64,000 bases of DNA, taken from positions 134,501 to 198,500 of the forward strand of contig CAJQUW010011313.1 of NCBI GenBank assembly GCA_907163375.1, given 5' to 3'. The notes under the pieces were generated by a model. That model worked only from the letters and a program-made list of their open reading frames with translations. It was not told the DNA's origin and made no database searches. Shown piece after piece: positions 11,562-22,696 of the stretch. The number at the start of each line of letters is the position of its first letter. Within the stretch, counting starts at the first letter, position 1. Made by a program: the position numbers and the translations under genes. Source of the stretch: Prostheceraeus crozeri (lineage: Eukaryota > Platyhelminthes > Polycladida > Euryleptidae).

Positions 11562-12622
11562 GTGAGTAACACTTGATTTCCCTTCTTGGATAAAGTGATA
11601 ATTGTACTCAGTTAATCGCGTAATTAGTCCGGTTAGGTTACTTTGATGCCATCAAATTGATGGGCTAAAATATGTGAAGACGCAATTCCTGGAAATCCTA
11701 ATAGGAGGAGCTAGGAATTAGAACCATCCAAATGTGAGCATGCTCCTCGCAAATTGCATTGTTCAACATACTGTACTGATAGACGAATGAAAAACATCCT
11801 CAAACATGAAGGAATTCATGCTTCAGCAGACGCATGGTACCCAGAGTTCCGTTATTTTCCGCTTTTTAGAAAATTGTCCTTTATTTCTCGTTTTTTACTG
11901 ATTTTTCCGTTATTTCCTTTTTTCTTCACATTGTCATATGTATATCGCAAAATGCTGCTGAATCTTGTTGCCATATTCCTGGAACTTTCATAGTAACATT
12001 CAAATAAGTAGATTAAAGTGAAATGCGCTTAAGTACGATAATAATCTTAATCTCTCGCTTCAAGTATGAATATAATATGATTTTGAGGAGGTTCTACAAA
12101 GGGAATAGACTGCATGAGTGGGTCTATGAGATCCAACACAAGATATAAACGTGTGCTGCACTGAAAGTATTTAACCGAATGCCTTCTAATTTCATGACTT
12201 TGTCTCATTTAGCTATACCTATCCAAACGTGTATGAGTTAATTAATGTGTCTAAACCGAAAGCTGTTTTTCAGGCATGTCTCCGTTACTGCATGAATGGG
12301 TCCCTGAGACCCAAACCTACATGACCGTTATTATAAGCATTCTTCTTCTCAAAATAAACCGTCTTTGCTGCAATATCTTGCTGAATGCGTGCGTGTATGC
12401 ACTGTGTGAGTGTGTGGCATCGATTGTTACAACTTCCTGCTGTGCCTCGATAACAAACAAGCAATGTGCTGACTGCCTGATAGATAGAGATATATATCCA
12501 TGGACAACTAAAGAGAGAAGGACTCGTGTCTGTAGGCCATGCAAATGCATTATATGAACGGGAGAAAATGCAAGTATTGTACATAAATGGCTCTATCTTT
12601 TGAACCACTGGCCCGATTGATT

Positions 12623-12876
12623 TCATATTTGAAATACTGATGATTCAGGGCGAGAGCATCATTTCTTCTACTCATGCAACCCTAACATTCTCAAAACTAA
12701 AAAAGTTAGTCAGCGCGCAAAAATAAGTAACTCCATAAAAATTAAGAAAATACCTTGATTTTTATCGAGTTACTAATTTTCGCGCGCTGACTAACTTTTT
12801 TAGTTTGAGAATGTTAGGGTTGCATGAATAGAAGAAATGATGCTCTCGCCCTGCATCATCAGTAGTTCAAATATGA
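12623..12876. repeat. Near-perfect inverted repeat (hairpin), about 111-bp arms
   Basis: The left arm 12623-12733 and right arm 12765-12876 are nearly perfect reverse complements. They share the blocks GGGCGAGAGCATCATTTCTT, CATGCAACCCTAACATTCTC and TTAGTCAGCGCGC. The loop is about 30 bases. The hairpin sits inside the deleted piggyBac remnant and is probably a later MITE insertion or part of that element. I see no clean target duplication. Confidence 0.8.
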
Positions 12877-13085
12877 CTGACTACCGGAATTCCAGACGTC
12901 AAATGCTGAGACAGAGCAGCGTGGAGTCAAATCCTCATCCAGCTCTCTCTTCAGCCAGGCGAGCCAGATGCTCTGAATGTTGGAAGTCAAAGGTTGACAG
13001 AAAGACCAAATACTTATGCTGTATCTGTCAGACTCCCTGTGTTTGCAACATTCTCAATTCAAATATGATTCGTGCTAAACGTTGA
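12870..13085 (+). pseudogene. piggyBac transposase C-terminal cysteine finger remnant
   Basis: The frame reads TDYRNSRRQMLRQSS, then ARRARCSECWKSKVDRKTKYLCCICQTPCVCN and stops at 13083-13085. This is the C-terminal finger of many piggyBac transposases (C..C...R.KT.Y.C..C..PLC). The catalytic domain is absent. Its position just inside the right terminus at 13332 is where the 3' end of the transposase gene should be. Confidence 0.6.
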
Positions 13086-13741
13086 ATTTTTCGTATTTGC
13101 CAAATATACATACATGTATGTACAGAGACATTATAGGCCTAATGAGCATTTATTTACACCATTGATCAGTTTTTGTACATTGCCGATTTGACTAAATAGA
13201 TCATCAAGCTACATCAATAATAAAAACTTGCTATTACATGTATTTAAACGCACAGGACTACCTTTATGGGGCATGGGTCTCAGAGACCCACACTATGCAG
13301 AAACGGAGAAAAAAAGATCATGCATTCTAGGGTTAACGTATGCGTTTATACGCATGGGATGTTTCTGATGAAATCGAAAAATCTTTTCTATTTTTGCTGC
13401 TCCTGCATCATATCATCACAATCTGGGCTGTTTGTAGAAACATGGAGATCAATTCAGCAAAAGAAGGACAAGCTTTGAATGCACAAATTTCTTCTGAATT
13501 CTTCAGATCCGTTTAAGGGTGCAAAACTCAATGTTATCCTACTTTTTAGCTTTTTATCATTTCTGAACACACCGTTAAAATATTGCGCTCGTACTTTCAT
13601 GGACCAAATATTTGTGGTGCTTCTATTTTTTATGTTCATATAATCTATCATTTAGTACAAAAGTGCATTTTACAGATGCATCCACATTTAGTGAACAATA
13701 GGTCTATGGCAGTATTACTGTATCAAGTCCTTCGCTACATC

Positions 13742-13950
13742 TTAACCCTCATCGGCACACCTGTCTACCTGTGTAGACGCCATGTTTTTTGAAACAATGT
13801 AACTTCAAAAATGGTGATATCTTGATGAAATTTATTTTCCATGCTTATTTTTTAAGTATTATACTATCCTTAGAATTTCAGATCTAAAATCAATTTCGGT
13901 CATGTCAAATACGCATTATAATCATATTCGGCACACTTGTATACCTTTGC
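13742..13950 (+). mobile_element. piggyBac-like left terminus (third family)
   Basis: TTAA (13742-13745) is followed by CCCTCATCGGCACACCTG and a palindrome GTCTACCTGTGTAGAC. A related copy, CGGCACACTTGTATACC, lies at about 13930. The layout (TTAA, CCCT, repeated subterminal palindrome) matches the other two piggyBac-type ends in this window, but the sequence differs. I could not find the other end, so only a terminus is claimed. Confidence 0.45.
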
Positions 13951-14559
13951 AGAAGTCAGTACTTAATGTACAAAAATGGATTTTCGGAAGATATAAGCTC
14001 TTGGTTCTGTTTGAGTGTCAGGCGTGTTTAGCTGTCTGAGAGAACATTTTACGGAAGTTCTTTTATGGGTCACAACGGTCAAAGTTCGTTTGGTCAAGTG
14101 AGGGATTGCCACAACAAAAACTATTGCACATGCAGATGCATCATGTTGCATTTGTGTTTTGTAAGTGACAGTCTGAAAGATATTCTACAGGGTATGTGGC
14201 GCTGGTCAGTCGAAGAAGTCAAAGTCCACTCCGCATTGGTTGAATCATTGCATAAGAAGAATTGGTTCATACATGATAGAAATATTTACTTCCAACTTCG
14301 GTAGGATATCATCGATCATTATTCTACGAAATTCAGCGACGTTCAATAGATTGGCGATCAACCTAAACCTTAGTTTGGTGCCTGTCTGCATAATATTATC
14401 ATAACATGCTCACATGAATGGTGAAATTAATTGTTTCGAAATTTTTTGAAGCTATGAAGTTACTGAACACAATCGAACATTTTTCAATAGTAAGTACTCA
14501 CGATGGTACTATTTAGTAGATGCTCATTGCTCATTGCAATTCATGAAGAATGTGAACCT

Positions 14560-15400
14560 AGGTAGCCTCACTTTTTGCTTCATCTGTTTAACGTCCTTTA
14601 CTCCATCTCCGTTGGGTTGGACGATGATTCTTCATGGAATGCCTCCAGGTGTTCAGATCGAGGGTTTAGGCTTCTTTGAGGCCCAATTGCCGACAGTCTG
14701 CGGACACTGCTTCTTCCCAGGTCTTTTTTGGGCGGTCTCTTGTTGGTTCGCTGATCTTCATTTTCCATACTTTCTTCACCCAATCGCTGCTATCTTTCCG
14801 CCGTATCATCGCAATCTGCGCACCCTCATGTCCCCACGACCGACAGCAGGCTCAGGTATGCCATAAGGTCTTCGCTGGCCACTCCATCTTCGAGAGACAC
14901 TCCACACATTCATCTGATCATCCTTCTGTCTGCTACCTCCATTCTCCTCTTTTCTACAGCTGTCAGAACCCATGTCTCTCTTCCGTAAGTCATACAGGCT
15001 CTGACGCATGAGTCGTAAATCTTGCCCTTCATCCAGTATGGAGTAGAACAACTGGTCAAGGGAGACGATATCTCACGGAATTTCGCCCCCCCCCACAGCC
15101 ACTCAATTCGCGCAGTCACAGCTGCCTCCGTTCCACCAACGGAATCCAACATGTCTCCCAAGTATCAGAAACGATTAACAGTGTTGCACCTGAGCATCTC
15201 CTGCCCTCTTCACTTGTTAATAATCGCGCCAATTCTTTCCTTCTCTCTTGAGATTGCCAAATGATCTTGCGGGCATTCTCCTTTACCTTTGCATATTCTT
15301 CTTTAATCACTTTTCGTCTTGAGTTCTCTTCCATATGGCGAATCGCATTCTCTTTTCTTCCACTGCTGCGTCTACTTCTTCGCACCACCATGTGTCAGTA
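14560..15400 (-). mobile_element. LINE fragment with the RT core deleted
   Basis: On the minus strand, from 15400 downward, the frame reads a post-endonuclease linker (EEYAKVKENARKIIWQSQER, LARLLTSEEG). It then passes directly to the end of a reverse transcriptase (GDMLDSVGGTEAAVTARIEW at about 15160; MKGKIYDSCVRACMTYG, then ETWVLTAVEKRRMEVADRRMIR). The tail continues to about 14590 (DRPKKTWEEAV, DCRQLGL) in other frames. The palm domain with its catalytic aspartates, normally some 250 residues, is missing at about 15180-15200. This is a non-autonomous or decayed copy in the AIFM1 intron, antisense to the gene. Confidence 0.8.
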
Positions 15401-15899
15401 TGTAACTTGGTGCACACTTCGTCTTGCCGCTAAGTGAAATAAGAAATGTAAGTCTAGCTCTAGATTATGTATTCAACAACTCAAATATTCTATTCTTCAT
15501 TTGTGTCGCATTAATGTGAATTAATCTGTAAACGAGATTAAAATCTTTTTCAAATCAATCGTATAGGTGGCGCTATCAAAGTGCCGATTACGAGTGAGCT
15601 GCTCATAGTTGAGAAGAACGGTAGAGCACATGCAAAAAGCGAGCGATGAATTTCGACGAGATCAGCAAACGTCTTTTATCGAACGACAAAGCTTGGAAAA
15701 AGAAAGGAAAGAAATATTAAATGGAATCGAAGTTGCTGATCTTCAGACAGAAGTAGTAAACTCTTGACGGGAGACTGCTGTCGACAGTACAGTAGATATA
15801 TAAAAAGAGAAGATCATGCATGGACAGGAATTGATTCACACGAGTTTGAAAAGATAGACGGAACTTAAAAGTGGAATTGGATGGTGTAAATCAAAATGA

Positions 15900-15940
15900 C
15901 AATGACTTTACTCACTCTCACTCACTCTCACTCACTCATT
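15900..15940 (+). repeat. CTCACT simple repeat
   Basis: A short run of TCACTCTCACTCACTCTCAC repeats marks the 3' side of the LINE fragment above. Confidence 0.7.
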
Positions 15941-16410
15941 CCTTTTTGCGTCCTTTTCTTCCAGAAGATGCTGGGTTAAACGTTAGCTGCTTGAGTATGG
16001 ACTTCCATTTCGGTGTATCACGGGCGTCCGCTTCCTAGGATCCAACACGTTTGAGGTCATCTCCACTTGTTCCCAGGTCTTCTTTTGTCTTCCTGCTCCT
16101 GTCTTACCATCTACTTCCATCCACATAACTTTTCTGATCCGCTCTGTCTCATCCCTTCTTACCACGTGGCCAAACCGACGAAGTATTTGCCTTCTCGTGA
16201 CGTCTGTTCTCAAGACCCATTGCTTTTCTGATGCTGTCATTCGATTTCCTGTCCGATAGTCTGACACCACACATTCACCTTAGCATTCGCATCTCCTCAC
16301 GCTCAAGTCTTCTCATCGGATGAAAGCAACGGCCATGACTCGCAACTTATAAAGCATAGCTTGCCGCACACAGGCTCCATATACGCGCCCTTGGTTCTCA
16401 AAGATGGCTC
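15940..16410 (-). mobile_element. LINE 3' fragment, related family
   Basis: The minus-strand ORF at 16270-15983 encodes a LINE tail: TRRQILRRFGHVVRRDETER, IRKVMWMEVDGKTGAGRQKK, TWEQVEMTSNVLDPRKRT. Upstream, in other frames, are weaker matches to the RT end (for example YGACVRQAMLYKL at about 16380-16345). It resembles the tail of the neighbouring fragment at 14.6-15.4 kb in architecture but is too different to be part of the same copy. Confidence 0.7.
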
Positions 16411-19400
16411 TTCAGTAGATTCCAACTTATGATATACATGTATATGCACATTCACTATACTGCTTTGTTATTACAGTCAGTTTCTCCACTTCCTCAGATT
16501 GACAGAGGCCAATAATGCGGAGGAGGGGTGATGCAAAGGCAAATAGTATCATTTTTATGAAAGTCTGCGCGAACTGTTGAAGAGTACTTTCTTCCTTCAT
16601 GTTGACAGTTGATTTGTAGCGTCTCACTTGTGTTCTAATTTCATGTGCTAACTTCAAATCATAACCCTTTCGTTAGATACTTTATGTACAATTTGTTTGA
16701 TACACGAAATACAATGTGATTTGATGAAGTGAATCAATGGGATTAGACAAGAAATATTAACAAGATTTTCAACCATGGATGGCTTCATATATTCAAATAA
16801 TGAGCGTAAAGCGTCAACTGGTGGAAAATACATGAATGACGCTGTGCAGCAAACTTAACGTATTCCTTTATTTTTCCGTTATTATTCTTCAGTAATTGCG
16901 CTGGGAACCCTGCAGACGTGAATGGAATGAAACCCACAGCTAGGTCTCATAATGGCCAAGTGACCAAATAACTTATCTCATAACAGCTAAAAAATATTAC
17001 ATAACTTAGAAAGTCCTTCAGAATCTCTTTATCGATTAGCAGATAATTTTAGTGTGTTGCTCTTGTCGTGAATCTGGACCGTTTGCGTCAACAATAATCC
17101 TCCACTGCAGTGAGTCGACCAGAGTGAGTTTTTGAGGAAATGGTAGAAATTGTGTACCTTTTAGTTAATAGTTTTATACATGTACTAAACGCTAATTAGT
17201 GAATACAGATCCTGTGATTAAATTTTTAGCACTATGCCTTTGAATAGGTTCACTGAATCATCACCATGTATACCAAGGACTACAATTTTCAGTAAATTTG
17301 TTAAATCAGGCAGAAATTTTGTTGCGCTTGGTAATTCGTCAAAGAATTCAATAAAAATAAAGTGAATGGGGGTAGGGATTTCAAGATTCTCCGAATTTTT
17401 TAATGGCATGGGAATAGGGATTTGTTAGTTTTTTACAAGTCATGGCATACAACTTGTAGTTTATCAAACATTCGGACTGAAACATAATTCCATTTTCTAG
17501 CACAATTACGTATTCTAACACATGAGCCTTTGTTATTAGCTTTTGACAATTGTCCTTTTAATAGATTAACATTAAATGAAATTCTATCAATCAGATAATC
17601 ATTAAAAATCACAAGATATTTTGAAAAAAATTGTTCAATTTGACCCTCAAAGTCGAAAACAAATCTGTTCTTTTCCTCGACCAAGATGTATAATATGCCT
17701 TTATAGTAGACACACGGCTATTTTTTAGACAACAGTCGACCATTGACTGCGTTATGCTAAGTGTCGAAATTCAAAGTTGTTTTGCCCCCATTATTGGTGT
17801 CAGTATAAGTGTGGCTCGTCTGATTATCTGTAGATGCAGGTCAAGTAAGTAAAAAGTAAGTCTGTAGGACTATATCAGATGCACCAATGAGAATGAGTAT
17901 GCTAGCTAAAGACATTGATAAAGCAAATCTCAGAATGAGTGAAGCTCTGTCCTGTAATGAACTCAAGGGAGGCGTTGAGTGACTTATTTATATGATCTGA
18001 TCATCATCGTGGATGCATATATTCATTCCTAAGTATAATTATCCCACTCTTGAATTTAGAATTTCCCTTCTATTTACATTAATATTTTTTGTACCGCTAT
18101 TTGATCCTGATGTTGGTTGTGACATTGAAATATTGGTCTAGTGACTGTGTAACGAATTTAAATTGCATCTTTTTACTATTTCAGTGCTTCATTTTACTAA
18201 CTGTCAATAACGTACTTACGAAGAAAGGAATCTGCATGGTTTAATTCGATTATAAGGTAGCCGATTATAAAATACAATATTTGTTAATCACATGCACGAT
18301 TCCGAAAATTCTAAAATTCGTCTAGTGTGCGACTACCAGTCCGAAAACATTCCATTCCGATAGCTCTATTAATGCAATCTATATTTCCAAATATAAATGG
18401 AATTTTCATTTTTGTTCTGCGATGACTATTTGGAAAGTTGAATTGTCCATTCTTACAGTTTTGAAAATGATGAACTGTGTTTGGAAACAGCTGTTCGCTA
18501 AATGGCTAAATAGTGTAGATAGATGGAGAATTTCAATAATGTAGTGCTATGACGCTGACTTCTGCAGCTGATAAGTATTTTCTTTTCATCTCGTAACAAA
18601 AGACACACACGGCTATTTTTTAGTCAAATGCATCGTGTGCATCAAATGCATCATATGAGATTATTTTTTGATAGCGCTAGTTTATAGAGTGATGAGATAT
18701 ATCGATATCTATACATAATGTATATATCTACACAAATGAGATATCGATGGATGAAAGGGTGCAGTGATGCTATTGAGAGTCGAAGTCACGAAGTCGTGGT
18801 TGATGATTTGGTGTCATGGTTGTTTTCGTAGATGCATGTGGTCATCGCAAAAATTAAAATTTGCCATAATTTCTAGAAAACATCAACTGGCAATGTGTCA
18901 AGATTCGCGAAGGCTGAAAACAATGATTGGAAATTCAAAGAAACTGAAGTTTAGCATTGTTTTTATAACATGCTTCAATCAGCGGTGGAGGATATTGTGA
19001 CTTGCTTCAAGTAAATGTACTCGCAAGATATCTCGATTCTTAATAGTTGTTGCAAACCGGTGGTTACATTGATGTGTTTCATTTTTCATTTCTATGAGAG
19101 GCTATGAGAGTTATTGTCGCAGTTCATTTATACATGATGAAAAAGCGAGCAAATATATTTAGTGACTAATGTTCGTTATGAGTGAAAAGTGCAATTATGG
19201 TAGTTCTTCCTCCATAATCAAAAGGAGGATTATATAAATGAAATACTATTGGGTATTAGCAAATTTCGGCAATAGCTTTGTCAAGGTAAATTAATGAAGT
19301 TTATAATTCGATTGAACAATTGTACATAATACGTACAACACTAGCTATTACGACGAGAATGTGGTAATGTGAATTCGTTTGATTGTGGAAGGTCACAATA

Positions 19401-19546
19401 TGACAAATTTAAATCATTCATACAAAAGATGGTGGATGTTGTTAACAGTACAATCATCATTCATGTATTCGTGTATACATACTCACGAATGCGTTTGAAT
19501 GTAATTGTAGTTAGTAATTAATTCTGATTGTTAAACGCATTTTCAG

Positions 19547-20368
19547 ATTCTCAAATCAGATGAAGTCACCGGAGCCAAATGGGATGCAGAGAACAATCGT
19601 GTTGACGTTACTTTCCAGAAGAATGAAACTATCTCCGCTGACTATCTAATAGTGTCAGTGGGTCTCGAAGCTAATACACAGTTAGCAGACAGTGCTGGAC
19701 TCGAAGTGGATTCTACTCGAGGCGGCTTCCTAGTCAATGCTGAGTTAGAAGCTCGTGGTGGTGTTTATGCTGCTGGAGATGCATGCTCCTACTACGATCT
19801 TCTGCTGGGTCGTCGTCGGGTTGAACATATCAATCACGCTGAAGAGAGTGGACGAATAGCTGGGCGCAATATGGCTGGTGAACACGTGCCTTATCATCAC
19901 CAGAGTTCTTTCTGGTCTACTCTCGGGCGTGAAATCAGCTGGGATGCTATTGGTTTGATTGACTCTAATCTTGAAACTCAAGCCTTCTTCGCTTTGGACG
20001 AAGGTGATGAAGACAAAATTGACTGCTCTAAGCCCGGTGTTGTTTTTTACTTAAAGGCAGGCAAATTAGTGGGAGTGCTACTGTGGAATCTGCCGGACGA
20101 TATCTATAATGACAGTAAACGTTTTGCTCCTTCTCGTTTGAATGTGGTTAGGAAGATTTTAGATGACCGTCGTAGTTATAATGTTGATGATTTAGCCAAA
20201 TTGGCGCGAGATTTTGACTTGCACGAAGTTGTAGCCCAGGAATACGAGGAATTGAGGGAATATATGGAAAAGAAGGAAGCAGAGAAAAAGGCAAAGACTG
20301 ACCAAGACTCTAAGAGTTCTTCTGAGGGGGAAAAAGATGACTCAAAAACCATTCCGTTAAAGGAATGA
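19547..20368 (+). CDS. AIFM1: AIFM1, last coding exon
   Basis: This encodes residues 430-702 and the TGA at 20366. It starts in phase 0 after TTTTCAG. It completes the NAD domain (ILKSDEVTGAKW), then gives the FAD-domain strand YLIVSVGLEANTQLADSAGL, the third cofactor motif VYAAGDACSYYD (502-513), RRRVEHINHAEESGR and PYHHQSSFWSTLG. The C-terminal AIF dimerisation domain is GVVFYLKAGKLVGVLLWN (593-610). The segment between GLIDSNLETQAFF and GVVFYL is only about 15 residues, whereas human AIFM1 has a roughly 40-residue longer regulatory loop with a PEST-like stretch here. After the usual family end (DVDDLAKLARDFDLHE-type helix) there is a 40-residue highly charged tail (EYEELREYMEKKEAEKKAK...). 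All cofactor motifs are intact, so the enzyme should be active. Confidence 0.93.
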   Translation: MLKSDEVTGAKWDAENNRVDVTFQKNETISADYLIVSVGLEANTQLADSAGLEVDSTRGGFLVNAELEARGGVYAAGDACSYYDLLLGRRRVEHINHAEESGRIAGRNMAGEHVPYHHQSSFWSTLGREISWDAIGLIDSNLETQAFFALDEGDEDKIDCSKPGVVFYLKAGKLVGVLLWNLPDDIYNDSKRFAPSRLNVVRKILDDRRSYNVDDLAKLARDFDLHEVVAQEYEELREYMEKKEAEKKAKTDQDSKSSSEGEKDDSKTIPLKE

Positions 20369-21300
20369 TGTCCTTTACACTTTGATGACTCAAATGCATA
20401 TTAGGATTATTCTTTGTACATTTTCTTGGTGTCCTCACTCAGATTAGTCTATAAGAAAGTGTGTTGTGAACTTTTATACAATCTTTTCTGATAATGACCA
20501 TCCTTGTCTTGACCTTTTGTCAGGGGAATATATCATAACGATGAGTGGATCAAATTCCAGTTTTTCCTTTATCTCATGTACAGGCATAGACTGATTGCCG
20601 AACTGGCTAATTCCTTATAAATATTTCAATCAATGAAGCTGCTTTTAGAAACGATTTTTTGCGATTTTTCGAATTTAATCGAATTTTCGGGCATTCACAA
20701 TAAGTGCATTCATTTCTATAACCCACAACGATGTAAAACTTTAGTTCAGATACTTCATTTTGTAATCAACATTCATGTTGCGGGCCCTGAGACTTACATG
20801 TAGAATATTTGTTTAGACATGTCCTGGAAATCTTGAATAATTTATCCAAAATGTTCAATATTCTGGTACTTCTACTCTCCCCCCCCACATTTTCCAATTT
20901 TTCCAAATTCATGAAATTTCGTCAAGCTTAGTCACATTGGACTAAGAAAAGACTTGATTTGTCACTGAGTGATAGTACAGCACCACTGAGAAGTCTCACT
21001 TGAACTCTGGGATGAAGGATTGGTCCCTTGGATACCCAGTAAAATACAGGATACAGCTGTGATCATGAACTTCGTGGGATTGTTGTCTACACTTACAGTA
21101 AACGATCAAGCAAGTGCTCTAATTTTCTACAAACCAGAGGAATTTTACACACTCAACGCTTTTGTGACGATAGTAAAGCTGCACTTAGGAGCAAGAGAAG
21201 ATCGCTGACGATGTAGCACTCACGGGTGTCAACAACAAGAATGTTATCCATTGAGAGAGGCCACAAAACCAGGTATTGGCTAAATTCGAATTTCTATTAG
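20369..21300. other. AIFM1 3' flank, no further gene seen
   Basis: This should hold the AIFM1 3'UTR. I do not see a canonical AATAAA close to the stop. No other gene or element is recognised. Confidence 0.45.
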
Positions 21301-21304
21301 GCAT

Positions 21305-21960
21305 GGCCTTTCAACCGGCCCAGCCGGTCATCGTCAGGCAAGTGACTCCAGACAACAGACTGGTCACTCACCAACAGTCGCAAAGCACAGCTCACTTGAC
21401 AGGTTGCAGCATCAAAAAATTACAGCATAGAAATTGAAGACAGGCTTAAGAAAATAGAGACCGTAAACATGAAATAAATGGAAATCATACTACTACAGAG
21501 GAGGAGATAAGTAACAAGGCATAGTAAGCAAAAGCAAGAATTGGAAAGAAAGTCAAAGTTACCGAAACCAAAGATCACTGATGCGGTGCTTGGTGCGATT
21601 AGAGGAAGATAGCGTCTTCGTCCACCACGATTCTTTTATCACTCTCTTCCTGCAGTTACTCTCCCTGTCTATCACCTTCATCTCTTCAAAATTTACTGAA
21701 TGCGAGTAGTCGTGAGCGTGTTGAGCCACTTCAGAGCGCATGGTGTCAATGTCTCGAACAGCCTTCATATGCTCTCGCCTTCGTTCATCCAACGTTCGTG
21801 AGGATTCTCCAACATAGCTCCAGCTACATCCCTCTGAGCCACAAGGCAGTTGGTAGATGATCCCCAACTCGGTGGCAGGCACGGGTCGCTTCTTAACCAG
21901 CTGCTGTCGAAGAGTAGAGGTAGGCTTCATTCCCTAGAATGAAGCAAGAATTCAACAAGA
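21305..21960 (-). mobile_element. Penelope-like element, 3' part with GIY-YIG endonuclease
   Basis: The minus-strand ORF 21930-21559 encodes a complete GIY-YIG endonuclease of the Penelope type: ATELGIIYQLPCGSEGC (GIY), then YVGESSRTLDERRREH (YIG with catalytic arginine), VAQHAHDYSHSVNF, and the catalytic glutamate in KRVIKESWW. Residues before it (TLRQQLVKKRPVP) are the usual link to the reverse transcriptase, which is missing, so this is a 5'-truncated copy. Downstream at 21345-21305 lies CCTGACGATG, a stem ACCGGC/GCCGGT, then TTGAAAGG, a decayed hammerhead-like motif of the kind carried by Penelope terminal repeats. Confidence 0.82.
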
Positions 21961-22696
21961 ATGTGGGGGATGGGAAGAATAGAAGCACCAATATTCTCTC
22001 TAAAATCGAAGAACTATCAAGAATTGTAATTTAGAGAGTATCTGTGGATTCTGTGCACAATGGCTGAAGAATGAAACGTGGTGACGATAGCCACTACATT
22101 TTGCAGAAGCGTAGCAGACTCACTGCAATTCCGTCCGTTTTCCTTAAACTGGAGCGACTTGATTGAGGACTGCAGAAGTAGCAAAACTGTTTCGGTGGTA
22201 TTGAAATCCCCATGATAACATGACGGTTTTTTCTCTTCTCAGTGTCACTGTTAAAGTTACTCAAGATTGACCGAGCAGCTGGTGCTAATCGATGTTAATG
22301 CATGCAGGACCACAATAGAATTGTCACATTGTACACCGTACTTCGAGATTTCATCCTGCTATCGTTCCCGTAATCCCGTTTTAACAATTGGTATCTCGAC
22401 GCTGAATCCAACTGTGAAGTCTGTATATAGAATAGAAATGAAATTCAGGAATAAGTTCCGAATCATCATTGTGTTAGGTCTCTCTCTCTCTCTCTCTCGA
22501 CGTCGCATGAATAACAAACTATCACTCAATTTCATTTTGTTTTCGTTCTAGACAAAGCATGTCGGTCAGCATTCAGTTTCATGTAAGTAGTTAAACAACT
22601 CCGAACGGCGGATCGATTGACGATGCTAAAATTGGGAGGATATGATGTTTGCGAGAACGTCGTAATTAAATCTCGAAGATGATGTTATCAAACGTT

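Larger units (their letters stand above)
12100..13332 (+). mobile_element. Deleted piggyBac-family element (second family)
   Basis: The right end is clear: TTAA at 13333-13336 with the terminal sequence, read inward, CCCTAGAATGCATGATC, close to the classic piggyBac CCCTAGAA start. Further in lies TCTCCGTTTCTGCATA followed by the palindrome GGGTCTCTGAGACCC (13268-13308). The matching left-side copy is at 12281-12315 (TCTCCGTTACTGCATGAA then GGGTCCCTGAGACCC), and a weaker copy lies at about 12112. A frame at 12870-13082 encodes a piggyBac C-terminal cysteine finger (RCSECWKSKVDRKTKYLCCICQ). The rest of the transposase is gone. The exact left end is uncertain; TTAACCGAATGCC at 12166 and the region before 12100 are both candidates. 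Confidence 0.68.
11562..19546 (+). other. AIFM1: AIFM1 intron, 8 kb, rich in element debris
   Basis: The intron runs from GTGAGT at 11562 to TTTTCAG ending at 19546, phase 0, about 7985 bases. It joins GVK to ILKSDEVTGA, matching the continuous NAD-domain sequence of AIF proteins. It contains piggyBac remains (about 12.1-13.3 kb, and an end at 13.74 kb), a 111-bp-arm hairpin and two minus-strand LINE fragments (14.6-16.4 kb). From 16.5 to 19.5 kb I see no recognisable element apart from a 20-base direct repeat at 17.7 and 18.6 kb. Confidence 0.85.
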
